Assembly: GCF_014196495.1 (NCBI RefSeq)
Contig: NZ_JACIDT010000003.1
Coordinates: forward strand, 62,001-126,000
Direction: 5' to 3'
Origin: Sphingobium jiangsuense
GTDB lineage: Bacteria > Pseudomonadota > Alphaproteobacteria > Sphingomonadales > Sphingomonadaceae
DNA length: 64,000 nucleotides
Part shown: positions 1-8,585 of the stretch, one piece after another
Layout: every line of letters starts with the position of its first letter
Position numbering within the stretch: position 1 is the first letter of the stretch
The notes under the pieces: model-generated
Databases searched by the model: none
Told to the model about the DNA's origin: nothing
Seen by the model: the letters and a program-made list of their open reading frames with translations, nothing else
Translations under genes and position numbers: made by a program

Positions 1-181
1 TTTCCGCGAGGATCACGTCATAGCGCATATGGGAAAAGCGCCGCGCCATCGCTTCGCGCGCGGCGGCCTGCGCATCGACGACGAGCAGGTGCAGCCGCTC
101 CACCCGCGTATCCAGCGCGGCCGGCGTTTCCCCGTTCATATCCTCGACGTTCGGTCCCGAACGAAAATCGAAACGCTGCAT
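1..181 (-). CDS. Response regulator receiver-domain protein, N-terminal part only
   Basis: The gene runs off the left edge, so only about 60 N-terminal residues are visible, starting from an ATG at 181 on the minus strand. After about 28 variable residues comes the stretch RLHLLVVDAQAAARE followed by RYDVILAE, which fits beta1, alpha1 and beta2 of a receiver (REC) domain. The usual acidic pair after beta1 reads D-A here, so one of the two metal-binding acids may be missing. The phosphoacceptor aspartate and any output domain lie outside the window. Receiver domain is an inference from a short stretch; the output function is unknown. Confidence 0.55.
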   Translation of the reverse strand, partial: MQRFDFRSGPNVEDMNGETPAALDTRVERLHLLVVDAQAAAREAMARRFSHMRYDVILAE

Positions 182-307
182 CGCGCTGTCCCCGAATCGC
201 GGCGATCGCCACCTTGACGGGGTAAGGCTATGAAAAGGAAGTCACGAAATGGTTAACGAAAACCGGCGGTTCCGGCGTCCCGTTCCGGGATCGGGTCCCG
301 GCGCCCG

Positions 308-757
308 TCAGTCGGCGTGGGCGAGGCCGGGGCGGGCGGAGTTTTCCTCCATCACCGCGCGGATCGCATCGTCGATCACCCGGTTGCCCTTGGGGCCCTT
401 CATCACCATCACCGTGTCGCAGGTCGCGACGCATTCGCCCTGCTGGAACGCGGCGGAAAGCAGGCTCCAGCTGCTGTTGCCGATATGGCCGATGCCGCTG
501 TGGACCACGACATCATAGGGAAAATGGGATTCCTCGACGAATTTGAGGTCGACCGCGGCGACCAGCCAGCGCACGCCCAGCTCGGCGGGGTGACGGCCGA
601 GACGATGGTGGAAATGCACCCGCGCGGTCTCGAAAATGCCGGCCATCGCGACGTTGTTGATATGACCCAGAGAATCCAGATCGCCGAAGCGTGACTGAAT
701 AACCATCGAAACCGGATAATTGCTTGCATCCAGACGCCACGCTTCTGCTCTCGCCAT
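308..757 (-). CDS. Acyl-CoA thioesterase, 4HBT hotdog-fold family
   Basis: The product has 149 residues, the size of a single hotdog domain. The segment FGDLDSLGHINNVAM carries the D-x-x-x-H-x-N-N pattern of 4-hydroxybenzoyl-CoA-thioesterase-like enzymes (YbgC/FadM type), in which the Asp is catalytic. Such proteins hydrolyse acyl-CoA thioesters in the cytoplasm; the substrate cannot be read from the sequence. The start at 757 (MARAEAWRL) follows an AAGGGA-like ribosome site. A much longer open frame continues upstream through ispG, but that is antisense read-through. It is transcribed divergently from ispG. Confidence 0.8.
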   Translation of the reverse strand: MARAEAWRLDASNYPVSMVIQSRFGDLDSLGHINNVAMAGIFETARVHFHHRLGRHPAELGVRWLVAAVDLKFVEESHFPYDVVVHSGIGHIGNSSWSLLSAAFQQGECVATCDTVMVMKGPKGNRVIDDAIRAVMEENSARPGLAHAD

Positions 758-955
758 CAAAAATCCCTTGTTCTTTATGTTTGTCCGCGACCGGCGGCCG
801 CCTCGTTCCCTCTTTACCCCCTTTTTAGGGGCCTGCGCGGACGAAACTATGACAAACTCCTTCCCGGCGCCAGAGGTAATGCCGACGCCTTGCCCTTCTA
901 ACTGGCGGCGCAAAGCGCTATATGCGCCCCATGAGTCACCCGGAGCACCCCGTTC

Positions 956-2098
956 ATGTCCGATCATAATCCCGGCCTGCGTCCCTGGCGCGACATCGCC
1001 CGCCGCCGGTGCCGCCAGATCATGGTGGGGACCGTGCCGGTGGGCGGCGACGCGCCGATCACCGTGCAGACGATGACCAACACGCTGACATCGGACGCGA
1101 AGGCGACGATCGACCAGATCCGCCGCTGCGAGGAAGCGGGCGCGGACCTCATCCGCGTGTCCTGCCCGGACGAGGAATCGACCGCCGCCCTCAGGGAGAT
1201 CGTGCGGGCGGCGCAGGTGCCGATCATCGCCGACATCCATTTCCACTATAAGCGCGCGCTGGAAGCCGCCGATGCGGGCGCGGCCTGCCTGCGCATCAAC
1301 CCCGGCAATATCGGCAGCGCGGCGCGGGTGAAGGAAGTGGTGGACGCGGCCAAGGCCAATGGCTGCGCGATACGCATCGGCGTCAATGCCGGTTCGCTGG
1401 AGAAGCACCTGCTCGAAAAATATGGCGAGCCGTGCCCGGAGGCGCTGATCGAAAGCGCGCTCGACCATATCAAGCTGCTCCAGGATCAGGATTTCCACGA
1501 CTATAAGGTCGCGGTGAAGGCCAGCGACGTGTTCCTCGCCGTCGCCGCCTATATGGGGCTGGCCGAAGCGGTCGATTGCCCGCTGCACCTCGGCATCACC
1601 GAAGCGGGCGGCCTGCGCGGCGGCACGGTGAAGAGCGCGATCGGCATCGGCAACCTGCTCTGGGCCGGGATCGGCGACACCATCCGCGTCTCCCTTTCCG
1701 CCGAGCCGGAAGAGGAAGTGCGCGTCGGCTATGAGATATTGAAGTCGCTCGGCCTGCGCACGCGCGGGGTGCGCGTCGTTTCCTGCCCCAGTTGCGCGCG
1801 GCAGGGCTTCGACGTGGTGAAGACGGTGCAGATATTGGAGGAACGGCTCCAGCATATCCGCACGCCGCTCTCGCTCTCGGTGCTGGGCTGCGTCGTCAAC
1901 GGGCCGGGCGAGGCGCGCGAGACCGATATCGGCATCACCGGCGGCGGCAACGGCAAGCATATGGTCTACCTCTCCGGCGTCACCGACCATCATGTGCAGG
2001 ATGCGCAGATGATCGACCATATCGTCCGGCTGGTCGAGGCCAAGGCCGCCGAGATGGAGGCCGATGCCGCCGCGACCGCCGCCGAAGCGGCGGAATAG
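956..2098 (+). CDS. ispG: 4-hydroxy-3-methylbut-2-enyl-diphosphate synthase (flavodoxin)
   Basis: IspG is the iron-sulfur enzyme that converts 2-C-methyl-erythritol 2,4-cyclodiphosphate to HMBPP in the non-mevalonate isoprenoid pathway. The 380-residue length matches the single-subunit bacterial form. The N-terminal TIM-barrel part includes [20 protein letters not shown]. The 4Fe-4S ligands are visible as CPSC near residue 277 and CVVNGPGEA near residue 312. A GGAG about 10 bases before the ATG at 956 supports this start. The C-terminus is an Ala/Glu-rich tail of about 15 residues. It converges on the porin gene, leaving only 22 bp between stops. Confidence 0.97.
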   Translation: MSDHNPGLRPWRDIARRRCRQIMVGTVPVGGDAPITVQTMTNTLTSDAKATIDQIRRCEEAGADLIRVSCPDEESTAALREIVRAAQVPIIADIHFHYKRALEAADAGAACLRINPGNIGSAARVKEVVDAAKANGCAIRIGVNAGSLEKHLLEKYGEPCPEALIESALDHIKLLQDQDFHDYKVAVKASDVFLAVAAYMGLAEAVDCPLHLGITEAGGLRGGTVKSAIGIGNLLWAGIGDTIRVSLSAEPEEEVRVGYEILKSLGLRTRGVRVVSCPSCARQGFDVVKTVQILEERLQHIRTPLSLSVLGCVVNGPGEARETDIGITGGGNGKHMVYLSGVTDHHVQDAQMIDHIVRLVEAKAAEMEADAAATAAEAAE

Positions 2099-2120
2099 CG
2101 GCGACGGCGCGCGGGACGGA

Positions 2121-3497
2121 TCAGAAGAAGAAAGTCAGGTCCGCATAGCCATAATGGGAATCGCCGGTATCGGGCGCATTGGGGGCATGGCGCAGGAACG
2201 GCCCCTTCAGCAGCACCGTGCCGCCGATGTCCAGCTGCACCTGCTTGGGCAGTAGCCAGGCGCGCAGCCTCGCCTCGACCTGATTGCCCGCGTCGCGCCC
2301 ACTGCGGCCGGTCGCATCGACGACGCCGGTGCGGGCGAAGCTGTCGGTCGCGGAATCGAGCCACACATGGCGCAGCGCCGCCATCATATCCAGCCGCTCA
2401 TCGGGCCGCGCCTCGAAACGGGCGACGACCGAGCGGATGTTGTTGCGGTGGAGCGGCCCGAAAATGCCGGTCGGGCCATATTCCCAGCGCCGCGTGCCGA
2501 ACAGCGCGTCGAAGCGGTTATAGCTTTTCGACCCGGCCCGGTCGCCGCTGGCGATATCGCCCGCAAGGCTGAGGCGTGGCTGCCAGTCGGCGGCGAAGCT
2601 GTGACCGATTTCGGCATGCACCAGATAGGCGGACACATCCAGCTTCGCCGCGTCGGCCGCCGTCGACCGGCGGATCGAGCCGGATTGCCAGGCGACCTCC
2701 AGCTCCGCGTCGGTGCGCCCCCTGGCGGGCCTGGCGAACAGGCGGCCGCCGGTCGTCACGATATGGCGATTGCGCGTGGCGACGCCCGGCCGGTCGTCCT
2801 CGTCCAGCCCATAGACATAGGCTTCGGCGTCCAGCCCGGCCACCAGCCGGGGCAGGGTGAGGATGCCGCCCCAGAATTGCAGATCGGTACCCTCATGATC
2901 CCATTCGACCCGGTTATCGAGAATGGAGTCGAGGTCGGCGGGCTCGCGCTGCTGCGGCAGGGTGTAGAAAAGGGTCAGCGCCTGCTTGCCCTTCCCCTGC
3001 CAGTCGAGCCGCGCGCCGGTATAGCCGTTGGCGGTCGCGCGGAACTGGGTCGCGCCGATCAGGCGGCGCGAGCCGAGGTTCATCAGGAAGCGCCCGACGG
3101 TCAGCTCCGCCTTGGCGCCGCCCGCCAGCCTGCCGAGGTCGAGGCCCGCATAAAGCTGGATCGGCTCCAGCGCGTTGATCTCGCTCGCGGTGACGGGCGT
3201 GTCGCGGTCGGCCCAATAGCCGCGCGTGTCGCGAATCTCTCCGCCGATGCGGAAGCCGTCGCCGCGATATTCGGCCTCCACCGTGGTGCGCAGGGTCAGC
3301 AGGTCGGCGGATCGGGCGCCGGTCGGGCGGAAACTGTTGTCGAAGCTTTCGTAGCGGATCTTCCCGCTCGCCTTGATCGTGAAGCTGTCCGACCCGATCA
3401 GGGTCTGGAGGCTATAGGGGGCGCTGCCGTTATCGGCTCGCGCGGCGGCGGGCATGGCCATGCAGGCCAGCACCGCCCAAAGCGGCACCTTGGTCAT
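2121..3497 (-). CDS. Outer-membrane beta-barrel protein, alginate-export family
   Basis: The product is 458 residues with a Sec signal peptide (LACMAMPAAARADNG, cleavage near residue 21). After it come alternating-hydrophobicity strands with repeated Gly/Arg/aromatic ends, for example TLRTTVEAEYRGDGFRIGG and FQ-type turns, closing with YADLTFFF. A terminal aromatic residue is the usual signal for Bam-dependent outer-membrane insertion. The overall pattern and the opening section (KASGKIRYESFDN) resemble the alginate-export porin family (AlgE-like, PF13372), which in sphingomonads is widespread and not tied to alginate production. The transported substrate is unknown. Confidence 0.75.
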   Translation of the reverse strand: MTKVPLWAVLACMAMPAAARADNGSAPYSLQTLIGSDSFTIKASGKIRYESFDNSFRPTGARSADLLTLRTTVEAEYRGDGFRIGGEIRDTRGYWADRDTPVTASEINALEPIQLYAGLDLGRLAGGAKAELTVGRFLMNLGSRRLIGATQFRATANGYTGARLDWQGKGKQALTLFYTLPQQREPADLDSILDNRVEWDHEGTDLQFWGGILTLPRLVAGLDAEAYVYGLDEDDRPGVATRNRHIVTTGGRLFARPARGRTDAELEVAWQSGSIRRSTAADAAKLDVSAYLVHAEIGHSFAADWQPRLSLAGDIASGDRAGSKSYNRFDALFGTRRWEYGPTGIFGPLHRNNIRSVVARFEARPDERLDMMAALRHVWLDSATDSFARTGVVDATGRSGRDAGNQVEARLRAWLLPKQVQLDIGGTVLLKGPFLRHAPNAPDTGDSHYGYADLTFFF

Positions 3498-3581
3498 CTA
3501 TGTCTTTCTGGTCTGGTCGAAAGCGGCCCTTAGCCGATTTGCCGGCGCGGGGCATATTCTTTTCCGATGGCTTCACCCTCA

Positions 3582-3616
3582 CCGCGCGGAAAGGCGAAAC
3601 AGGCCTTTCCGCGCGG
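3582..3616 (-). terminator. Perfect 14-bp hairpin after the chemoreceptor gene
   Basis: CCGCGCGGAAAGGC and its exact reverse complement are separated by 7 bases. The hairpin lies 13 bp beyond the stop codon of the minus-strand chemoreceptor gene. No clear U-tract follows on the minus strand, so it may act as an imperfect terminator or mRNA 3'-end stabiliser. Confidence 0.5.
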
Positions 3617-3628
3617 ATGCCATGCGGA

Positions 3629-5488
3629 TCAGAATTCGCTCCAGTCGTCCTCGTCCTGCGGGGCGGGGGCGGCCAGCGCGAGATTGCCGCTGGTCAGCGG
3701 CATCGGTCCCGGCGCCGGTCGGGCCTTGGCCGGGGCGGCGAGGGAGGTGGGGGCAGAGGCAGAGGCGCGGGGCGGCCGGGCCGCGTTCTGACAGACGAAG
3801 CGGCCGACCCGGTCGGTCAGCCCGTCCGCTTCCTGCAACAGGCTGCGGGCGGCGGCGGTGCTTTCCTCGACCATCGCGGCATTTTGCTGCGTCACCTGAT
3901 CCATCTTGCCCATCGCGCCGTTCACCTCGGCGAGCTTGGCGGATTGCGCCGCGGCCGCGCTGCTGATCTGCGTCACCATGGTGGTGATGCCGTGGATGCG
4001 ATCGGTGATCTGCTCCAGCGCCTCGCCCACCTGACGCACCATCAGCGCGCCTTCCTCGACCTCGGCCGAGCTGGTGGTGATGAGTGCCTTGATGTCCTTC
4101 GCCGCTTCCGCCGAGCGCTGGGCGAGCGCCCGCACCTCGCTGGCGACGACCGCAAAGCCCTTGCCCGCGTCCCCGGCGCGCGCGGCCTCGACCCCGGCGT
4201 TGAGCGCCAGCAGGTTGGTCTGGAAGGCGATGCCGTCGATCACGTTGATGATCTGGCCGATTTCGGCGGAGCTTCTTTCGATGTTGGTCATCGCATGGAC
4301 CGCCTTGCCGACGACGTCGCCGCCGTTGCGGGCCTCGGCCACGGCTTCGAGCACGCCCTGGTTCGCCTGCGTCGCGACGGTGGCGGTTTCGTGCAGCGAG
4401 CCGGTGATCTGGTCCACCGCCTCGGCGGCATGGGCCAGCTCGGCCGCATGCTGTTCCGTGCGGGAGGCGAGATCGTCCGATGCCTGGCTGATTTCCTTCG
4501 CGCCGCTGCGGATGTCGGTCGCGGCTTCGGAAACGGAGGCGATGGTATCGTGCAGCTGCGCGATGGCGCTGTTGAAGTCCTGCTGGAGGCGCACATAGTT
4601 GGCGCCGAGATCGGACAGGCGCACGGTCAGGTCGCCCTCCGCCATGCTGCGCAGGCTGGAGCTGACCTTGTCGGCCATGTCGGCCAGTTCGCGGTCCGAC
4701 TGCTGCTTGGCGCGGCTGGTTTCGCGCAGTTTGTCCGCCGCCCGCGCCAGCGCGCCGAGCTGATCCTCGCGATGGGTATAATCGATGTGCACGCCCAGAT
4801 CGCCGTCCGCGATGCGGGCGATGGCATCGGACAGCGATTCGATTTCCTGCCCGATCGCGCGTTTCACCCGGCTGGCGAGCAGCAGCGAGCCGATGCCGGT
4901 GACCGCCGCGATCGCGATGGTCAGCGCCATGATGATGAGGACCGTGCGCTGTTGCAGCTCGGTCATTGCGGCGGCTTCCGCGACCGCGGGCTTGCGCAGA
5001 TTTTCGATCGCCGAGTCGACCTCATCCCCGGCGGCGGAGATCCTCGCCTCGCCCGCCGCGTCCATCGCATCGCCGGCGAGCACGCCGTTGACGACGCCGA
5101 TATAGGCGTCCGACCCGTTCACCACCTGTCCCAACTGGTCCGCATGGCCGGCATCGAGCAGCTTCCGGGTTTGCGAGATCGACTCCTTCAGGTCGCCGAT
5201 ATTGCCTTCATAGCCCTGCCGCGTTTCGTCGGTGCGCAGCAGCCCGTGGCGGAAGACGTCGCGCTGGAGCGAGGTGAAATCCTTTTCCAGCAGCGCCGCC
5301 TGCAACGCCCGTTCGGAAAGGGCGGCGTTGCGCTTGCTGTATTGAAGGCTGACGAAGGAGCCGATCGTGATGGTGGTCACGAGGCACAGGCTCGCCACGA
5401 TGGCGGCCACGACCTGTATGGTCAGCCGCTGGTTGATGGACTTGCTTTCGAGCCAGCCCGCAAGGCCGGCCCGTTGACGGTTGCTCAT
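3629..5488 (-). CDS. Methyl-accepting chemotaxis protein, membrane-bound, with C-terminal pentapeptide
   Basis: A 619-residue chemoreceptor. A first membrane helix (about residues 20-50, VVAAIVASLCLVTTITIG) is followed by a helical periplasmic sensor of about 140 residues and a second helix near 185-210. Two HAMP-like segments follow (RVKRAIGQEIESLSDAIARI and DKVSSSLRSMAEGDLTVRL regions). The signalling tip is [20 protein letters not shown] with flanking Ala/Glu/Gln methylation-type helices. A Pro/Ala linker ends in DDWSEF, and W-x-x-F at the terminus resembles the tether that binds CheR/CheB. The ligand is not evident. No che genes are nearby, so it works with a pathway encoded elsewhere. 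Confidence 0.93.
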   Translation of the reverse strand: MSNRQRAGLAGWLESKSINQRLTIQVVAAIVASLCLVTTITIGSFVSLQYSKRNAALSERALQAALLEKDFTSLQRDVFRHGLLRTDETRQGYEGNIGDLKESISQTRKLLDAGHADQLGQVVNGSDAYIGVVNGVLAGDAMDAAGEARISAAGDEVDSAIENLRKPAVAEAAAMTELQQRTVLIIMALTIAIAAVTGIGSLLLASRVKRAIGQEIESLSDAIARIADGDLGVHIDYTHREDQLGALARAADKLRETSRAKQQSDRELADMADKVSSSLRSMAEGDLTVRLSDLGANYVRLQQDFNSAIAQLHDTIASVSEAATDIRSGAKEISQASDDLASRTEQHAAELAHAAEAVDQITGSLHETATVATQANQGVLEAVAEARNGGDVVGKAVHAMTNIERSSAEIGQIINVIDGIAFQTNLLALNAGVEAARAGDAGKGFAVVASEVRALAQRSAEAAKDIKALITTSSAEVEEGALMVRQVGEALEQITDRIHGITTMVTQISSAAAAQSAKLAEVNGAMGKMDQVTQQNAAMVEESTAAARSLLQEADGLTDRVGRFVCQNAARPPRASASAPTSLAAPAKARPAPGPMPLTSGNLALAAPAPQDEDDWSEF

Positions 5489-5877
5489 GATATTATCTGC
5501 CTCGACTTCTGCATGATCTTGTCGCTTGTCGGCGTTCTCGTTCGACCCTTCAGGGTTAACTGCCCGGCAACCGCCTTAGCCCTGCGCGGATTAAGAAGGG
5601 GTTTCCAGATCCGGCAATGAATTGAATATGTTCCGGCGAGAAGGCGCGGAAGGAGGCTGCCCGTGGAGCCATGAGGGAGGGCATGGCGGCCTTTGGCGGC
5701 TATGCCCGGAAATGGCGGATTTGCGCGGTTTGAGGGATGCCGCCGCCTTGCCGGCTCCCGCCTGCCGCAGCCGGAGGAGTTTGGGGTGGGGCGGAAAAAA
5801 CGGCATCATTCGGTAACGATGGGGAAAATCCGTGGCGCGGCGACGCGGCGGCGGCCGCGCCGACTCGCGCGGATCGA
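5489..5877. other. 389-bp intergenic region, no gene seen
   Basis: This region lies between two minus-strand genes. Short open frames on both strands have no ribosome site, no recognisable composition and no motif. The 5489-5600 part should hold the chemoreceptor promoter, but I cannot pick a convincing -35/-10 pair. The right end contains the hairpin at 5834-5861. Confidence 0.5.
5834..5861 (-). terminator. Hairpin after the small secreted-protein gene
   Basis: GGCGCGGC pairs with GCCGCGCC 12 bases away. On the minus strand the stem is followed by ACGGATTTTCC. It starts about 16 bp past the stop at 5878, so it is a plausible Rho-independent terminator for that gene. Confidence 0.4.
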
Positions 5878-6264
5878 TTATTGGGGCGTCGGCCCGCAAT
5901 ATTTATAGGCGGTCGCCTCGCCGCCCGTTTCCATCCGGAACGCGGCCGGGCCCAGCACCGTCAGCGTGATCGGCCCGCCTTCGATTTTGTCGCCGCTGAT
6001 GATGTCGGTGCAGATATCGGTGAAGGTGTAGCTGTTGCCCTTGCGCGCGATCATCTTCCTGATCGTGCAGGTCGCCATGCCGTTGCCGATCGAGCTGTCG
6101 CCGCCCCAATAATTGACCATCGTCGCGCGGGAAGCGCCCTTGCAGGCGGCAGCCGCCGGAACATAGATGCCCTGCCGGATCGGTATGAGATCGGGCGCGG
6201 CCGCCGCCGTCGCGGCGAAGGCGGGGAGGCTGGCGACGGACAGAAGAAGAAGCTTCGGCACCAT
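5878..6264 (-). CDS. Small secreted or periplasmic protein of unknown function
   Basis: A 128-residue protein with a clear signal peptide (MVPKLLLLSVASLPAFAATAAAAP). The mature part has four cysteines, in AACKGAS, ATCTIRK, DICTDI and KYCGPTPQ, which could form two disulfides in the periplasm. An AGGGGAG ribosome site 6-7 bases before the ATG at 6264 fixes the start. A longer in-frame extension to 6447 is translated from an intergenic palindromic repeat (the MKWTLKRVQGDDK segment) and should not be used. I do not recognise the family. It is monocistronic, with a hairpin downstream. Confidence 0.7.
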   Translation of the reverse strand: MVPKLLLLSVASLPAFAATAAAAPDLIPIRQGIYVPAAAACKGASRATMVNYWGGDSSIGNGMATCTIRKMIARKGNSYTFTDICTDIISGDKIEGGPITLTVLGPAAFRMETGGEATAYKYCGPTPQ

Positions 6265-6412
6265 GATGGACTCCCCTGGGAGCGGAACGGGCGGTCTTAT
6301 TCTGTCATTGCCCCCTTGAGGTGTCCAGCGTGGTTTCTTCCCCGGCATGGGGAAGGGGCCATCGGCCAAGCGCAACGACGGCGGTTGCGGTCGAAGCTGA
6401 CCTTCGCCTTTA

Positions 6413-6502
6413 TCGTCACCCTGAACTCGTTTCAGAGTCCATTTCACCGGATTGGGCGGAGGAGTGTGGGGCTTGATGGATGCTGAAACAAGTTCAGCAT
6501 GA
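6413..6502. repeat. Intergenic palindromic repeat, family A, copy 1
   Basis: The sequence opens TCGTCACCCTGAAC and closes GTTCAGCATGAC, with GGAGTGTGGGGCTTGATGG inside. Its reverse complement matches the elements at 50833-50946 and 54457-54575, but it lacks about 25 bases of their interior. The ends of each copy are partly complementary, so it can fold into a long hairpin. It lies between the secreted-protein gene and cysS. Confidence 0.75.
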
Positions 6503-6555
6503 CTATGGAGCTATGGCCGCTCCACCCCATAGCAGTTATTCCGCAGCAACAGCGC

Positions 6556-8016
6556 TCAACCGAGATCCAGCTTCCATTCCCAGCGCAGCGGGTCGCCGTC
6601 CATCACCTCCACGCCCTTACCCGCCAGTTCGTCGCGGATCGCGTCCGATGTGGCGAAGTCCTTCGCGGCGCGGGCGTCCTGACGGCGGACGAGGGCAGCG
6701 TCGATTTCCTCCTCGCTGACAAGGGCGCGCTTCGGGCGGATGCGCAGTTCCTCGCGCGTCAGCACCAGCAGGCCGAGGCCGATCACCGCGTCCATCCGCT
6801 CGATCAGCGCGCGCTTCTGCTCGGCGGGAACCTTCTTCGCCGCGATCGCCTCGTCGAGCAGGGTGAGCGCCACAGGCGTGTTGAGATCGTCGCTCAGCGC
6901 CGCGTCGAATTTCTCCAGCAGCGGCAGCAGCTTGGGATGCGACACTTCCTCCGCCGACGCCACGTCCCGAAGCGGCGCGACCGCCATCACCATGCGCTTG
7001 AGGCGCGTCAGCGCGGCGGCGAGATTGTCCCACGAAAATTCCAGTTCGCTGCGATAGTGCGCCTGAAGGCACAGCAGCCGGTAGGACAGCGGCGCGAAGC
7101 CCTTGTCGATCAGCAGTTGCAGGCGCAGGAACTCGCCCGATGATTTCGACATCTTGCCCGACCGGTCGATCAGAAAATTATTGTGCATCCACAGCCGCGC
7201 GCCCGAATGCTCCGCGCAGTCGAGCGAGCCGCAGCCGGTAATCGCCTGATTCTGCGCGATCTCATTGGGATGGTGGATCTCGCGATGGTCGATGCCGCCG
7301 GTGTGGATGTCGAAGGGCAGGCCGAGCAGCTCGCGGCTCATCACGCTGCATTCCAGATGCCAGCCCGGCGCGCCCCGGCCCCAGGGGCTGTCCCATTCCA
7401 TCTGCCGCGTCTCGCCCGGCGGCGTCTTGCGCCAGATCGCGAAATCGGCCTGATGCCGCTTGCCTTCGACCGCCTCGATCCGGCCTTCGCCTTCCTCCGT
7501 GGCGGCGCGGGCGAGGCGGCCATAATCGGCGACGGTCGAGGTATCGAAATAGAGGCCGGAGGGCAGCTCATAGCAATGCCGGTCCGCGATGCCTTTCGCG
7601 AATTCGATCATCTGCGGCACATAATCGGTGGCGATCGACCATTGATAGGGCTGGCGGATGTTGAGCGCCTTCACATCCTCCCAATAGGCCTGCGTATAAT
7701 GGCGGGCGACATCCCAGATCGACTGGGCCTGCTGCCGCGCCATCTTCTCCATCTTGTCCTCGCCCGCATCGGCGTCGTCGGTCAGGTGGCCGACATCGGT
7801 GATGTTGATGACATGGCGCAGCGCATAGCCCTTGAACGACAGCACGCGGCCCAGCGTGTCGGCGAATACATAGGCGCGCATATTGCCGATATGGGGATAG
7901 TTGTAGACGGTCGGCCCGCAGGTATAGACGCGCGCTTCGCCGGGATGGACGGGGCGGAATTCCTCCACGGCGCGGGTCAGGCTGTTGAACAGGCGAAGGG
8001 GCGTTGCATCACTCAT
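6556..8016 (-). CDS. cysS: Cysteinyl-tRNA synthetase
   Basis: A class Ia synthetase that charges tRNA-Cys. From MSDATPLRL the protein has 486 residues, close to the family norm of about 460. The N-terminal zinc/cysteine site begins [15 protein letters not shown], containing the HIGH-type motif (HIGN) at about residue 42. [13 protein letters not shown] follows, and KMSKS is near residue 289. The C-terminal helical anticodon domain ends in EWKLDLG. ATGs at 8016 and 8028 are both possible and neither has a strong ribosome site. A TTG start at 8052 would begin inside a CG dinucleotide run and is unlikely. It is the last gene of the cobS-cobT run. Confidence 0.96.
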   Translation of the reverse strand: MSDATPLRLFNSLTRAVEEFRPVHPGEARVYTCGPTVYNYPHIGNMRAYVFADTLGRVLSFKGYALRHVINITDVGHLTDDADAGEDKMEKMARQQAQSIWDVARHYTQAYWEDVKALNIRQPYQWSIATDYVPQMIEFAKGIADRHCYELPSGLYFDTSTVADYGRLARAATEEGEGRIEAVEGKRHQADFAIWRKTPPGETRQMEWDSPWGRGAPGWHLECSVMSRELLGLPFDIHTGGIDHREIHHPNEIAQNQAITGCGSLDCAEHSGARLWMHNNFLIDRSGKMSKSSGEFLRLQLLIDKGFAPLSYRLLCLQAHYRSELEFSWDNLAAALTRLKRMVMAVAPLRDVASAEEVSHPKLLPLLEKFDAALSDDLNTPVALTLLDEAIAAKKVPAEQKRALIERMDAVIGLGLLVLTREELRIRPKRALVSEEEIDAALVRRQDARAAKDFATSDAIRDELAGKGVEVMDGDPLRWEWKLDLG

Positions 8017-8032
8017 GGCCAGACCCATGCGT

Positions 8033-8048
8033 CGCGCGCGCGCGCGCG
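8033..8048. repeat. (CG)8 dinucleotide tract before cysS
   Basis: Sixteen bases of uninterrupted alternating C and G lie exactly between the stop of the upstream membrane-protein gene (8049) and the cysS start codon. Such tracts can adopt Z-DNA and are prone to slippage. Any function is speculative. Confidence 0.8.
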
Positions 8049-8585
8049 TCAATCCTTCTGTGGCGCGCCGTCCCCTGTCGCCGCGTCGAGCGCCCGGACG
8101 GCGCGGATATAGAGCAGCCCGCGATGCGCGATCAGCATGGTGGCCACGAACAGCAGCGATCCGATGATCGCCTTCGCATCGCCATGATGCACCGCCTCCG
8201 GCCCGATGCCGAGCCAGGTGCGACTGACATAGCGGGCGATGCCCACCGGCAGGAGCAGCAGCAGCGCGGACAGGGAAAAGCCGCCCATCAGCCGCTGCGT
8301 GTCATGGTCGTAGCGCAGCGTCGTCGCCCGCGCGCGAATGGCGCCGGTCGCGCCGCCCAGCGCCAGCGCGATCGCGAAGATCGCATAATCGCGCAGGCGG
8401 AACGGCGGATGCGGTTGCAGGTAGAGCAGCGGCAGGATGATCGCGGTCAGCAGCGTCGGCATGATCCACAGGCGCTGGTGGCGAATCTCGCGCTCACGCG
8501 GTTTGCGCACCCAGCGCCAGCCGAGCAGCAGGAGGATCGCCCCCGCGGCGAGCGCCGCCCACAGGGGGATCGGCGTCCCCGGCAT
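8049..8585 (-). CDS. Integral membrane protein with about five helices
   Basis: A 178-residue hydrophobic protein. Membrane helices are visible at about residues 7-25, 42-60, 68-86, 104-123 and 141-160 (for example LWAALAAGAILLLLGW and SLSALLLLLPVGIARYV). The layout resembles CcdC/DUF1453-type proteins, but I cannot confirm that. The ATG at 8585 overlaps the cobT stop (TGATG), so the two are translationally coupled, which suggests coexpression rather than a known functional link to cobaltochelatase. The downstream cysS begins after a CG repeat. Confidence 0.75.
   Translation of the reverse strand: MPGTPIPLWAALAAGAILLLLGWRWVRKPREREIRHQRLWIMPTLLTAIILPLLYLQPHPPFRLRDYAIFAIALALGGATGAIRARATTLRYDHDTQRLMGGFSLSALLLLLPVGIARYVSRTWLGIGPEAVHHGDAKAIIGSLLFVATMLIAHRGLLYIRAVRALDAATGDGAPQKD

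Noticed and set aside
308..2020. 570-codon minus-strand frame across ispG
   Set aside because: Only the last 150 codons are the thioesterase; the rest is antisense to ispG, with biased repeats of Ala/Arg/Gly and no motif.
3500..5620. 706-codon plus-strand frame across the chemoreceptor
   Set aside because: Antisense of a clearly coding gene in a GC-rich genome; no family motif and no ribosome site.
5878..6447. N-terminal extension MKWTLKRVQGDDK of the secreted protein
   Set aside because: It is translated from the family A repeat; the ATG at 6264 has the ribosome site and begins a signal peptide.
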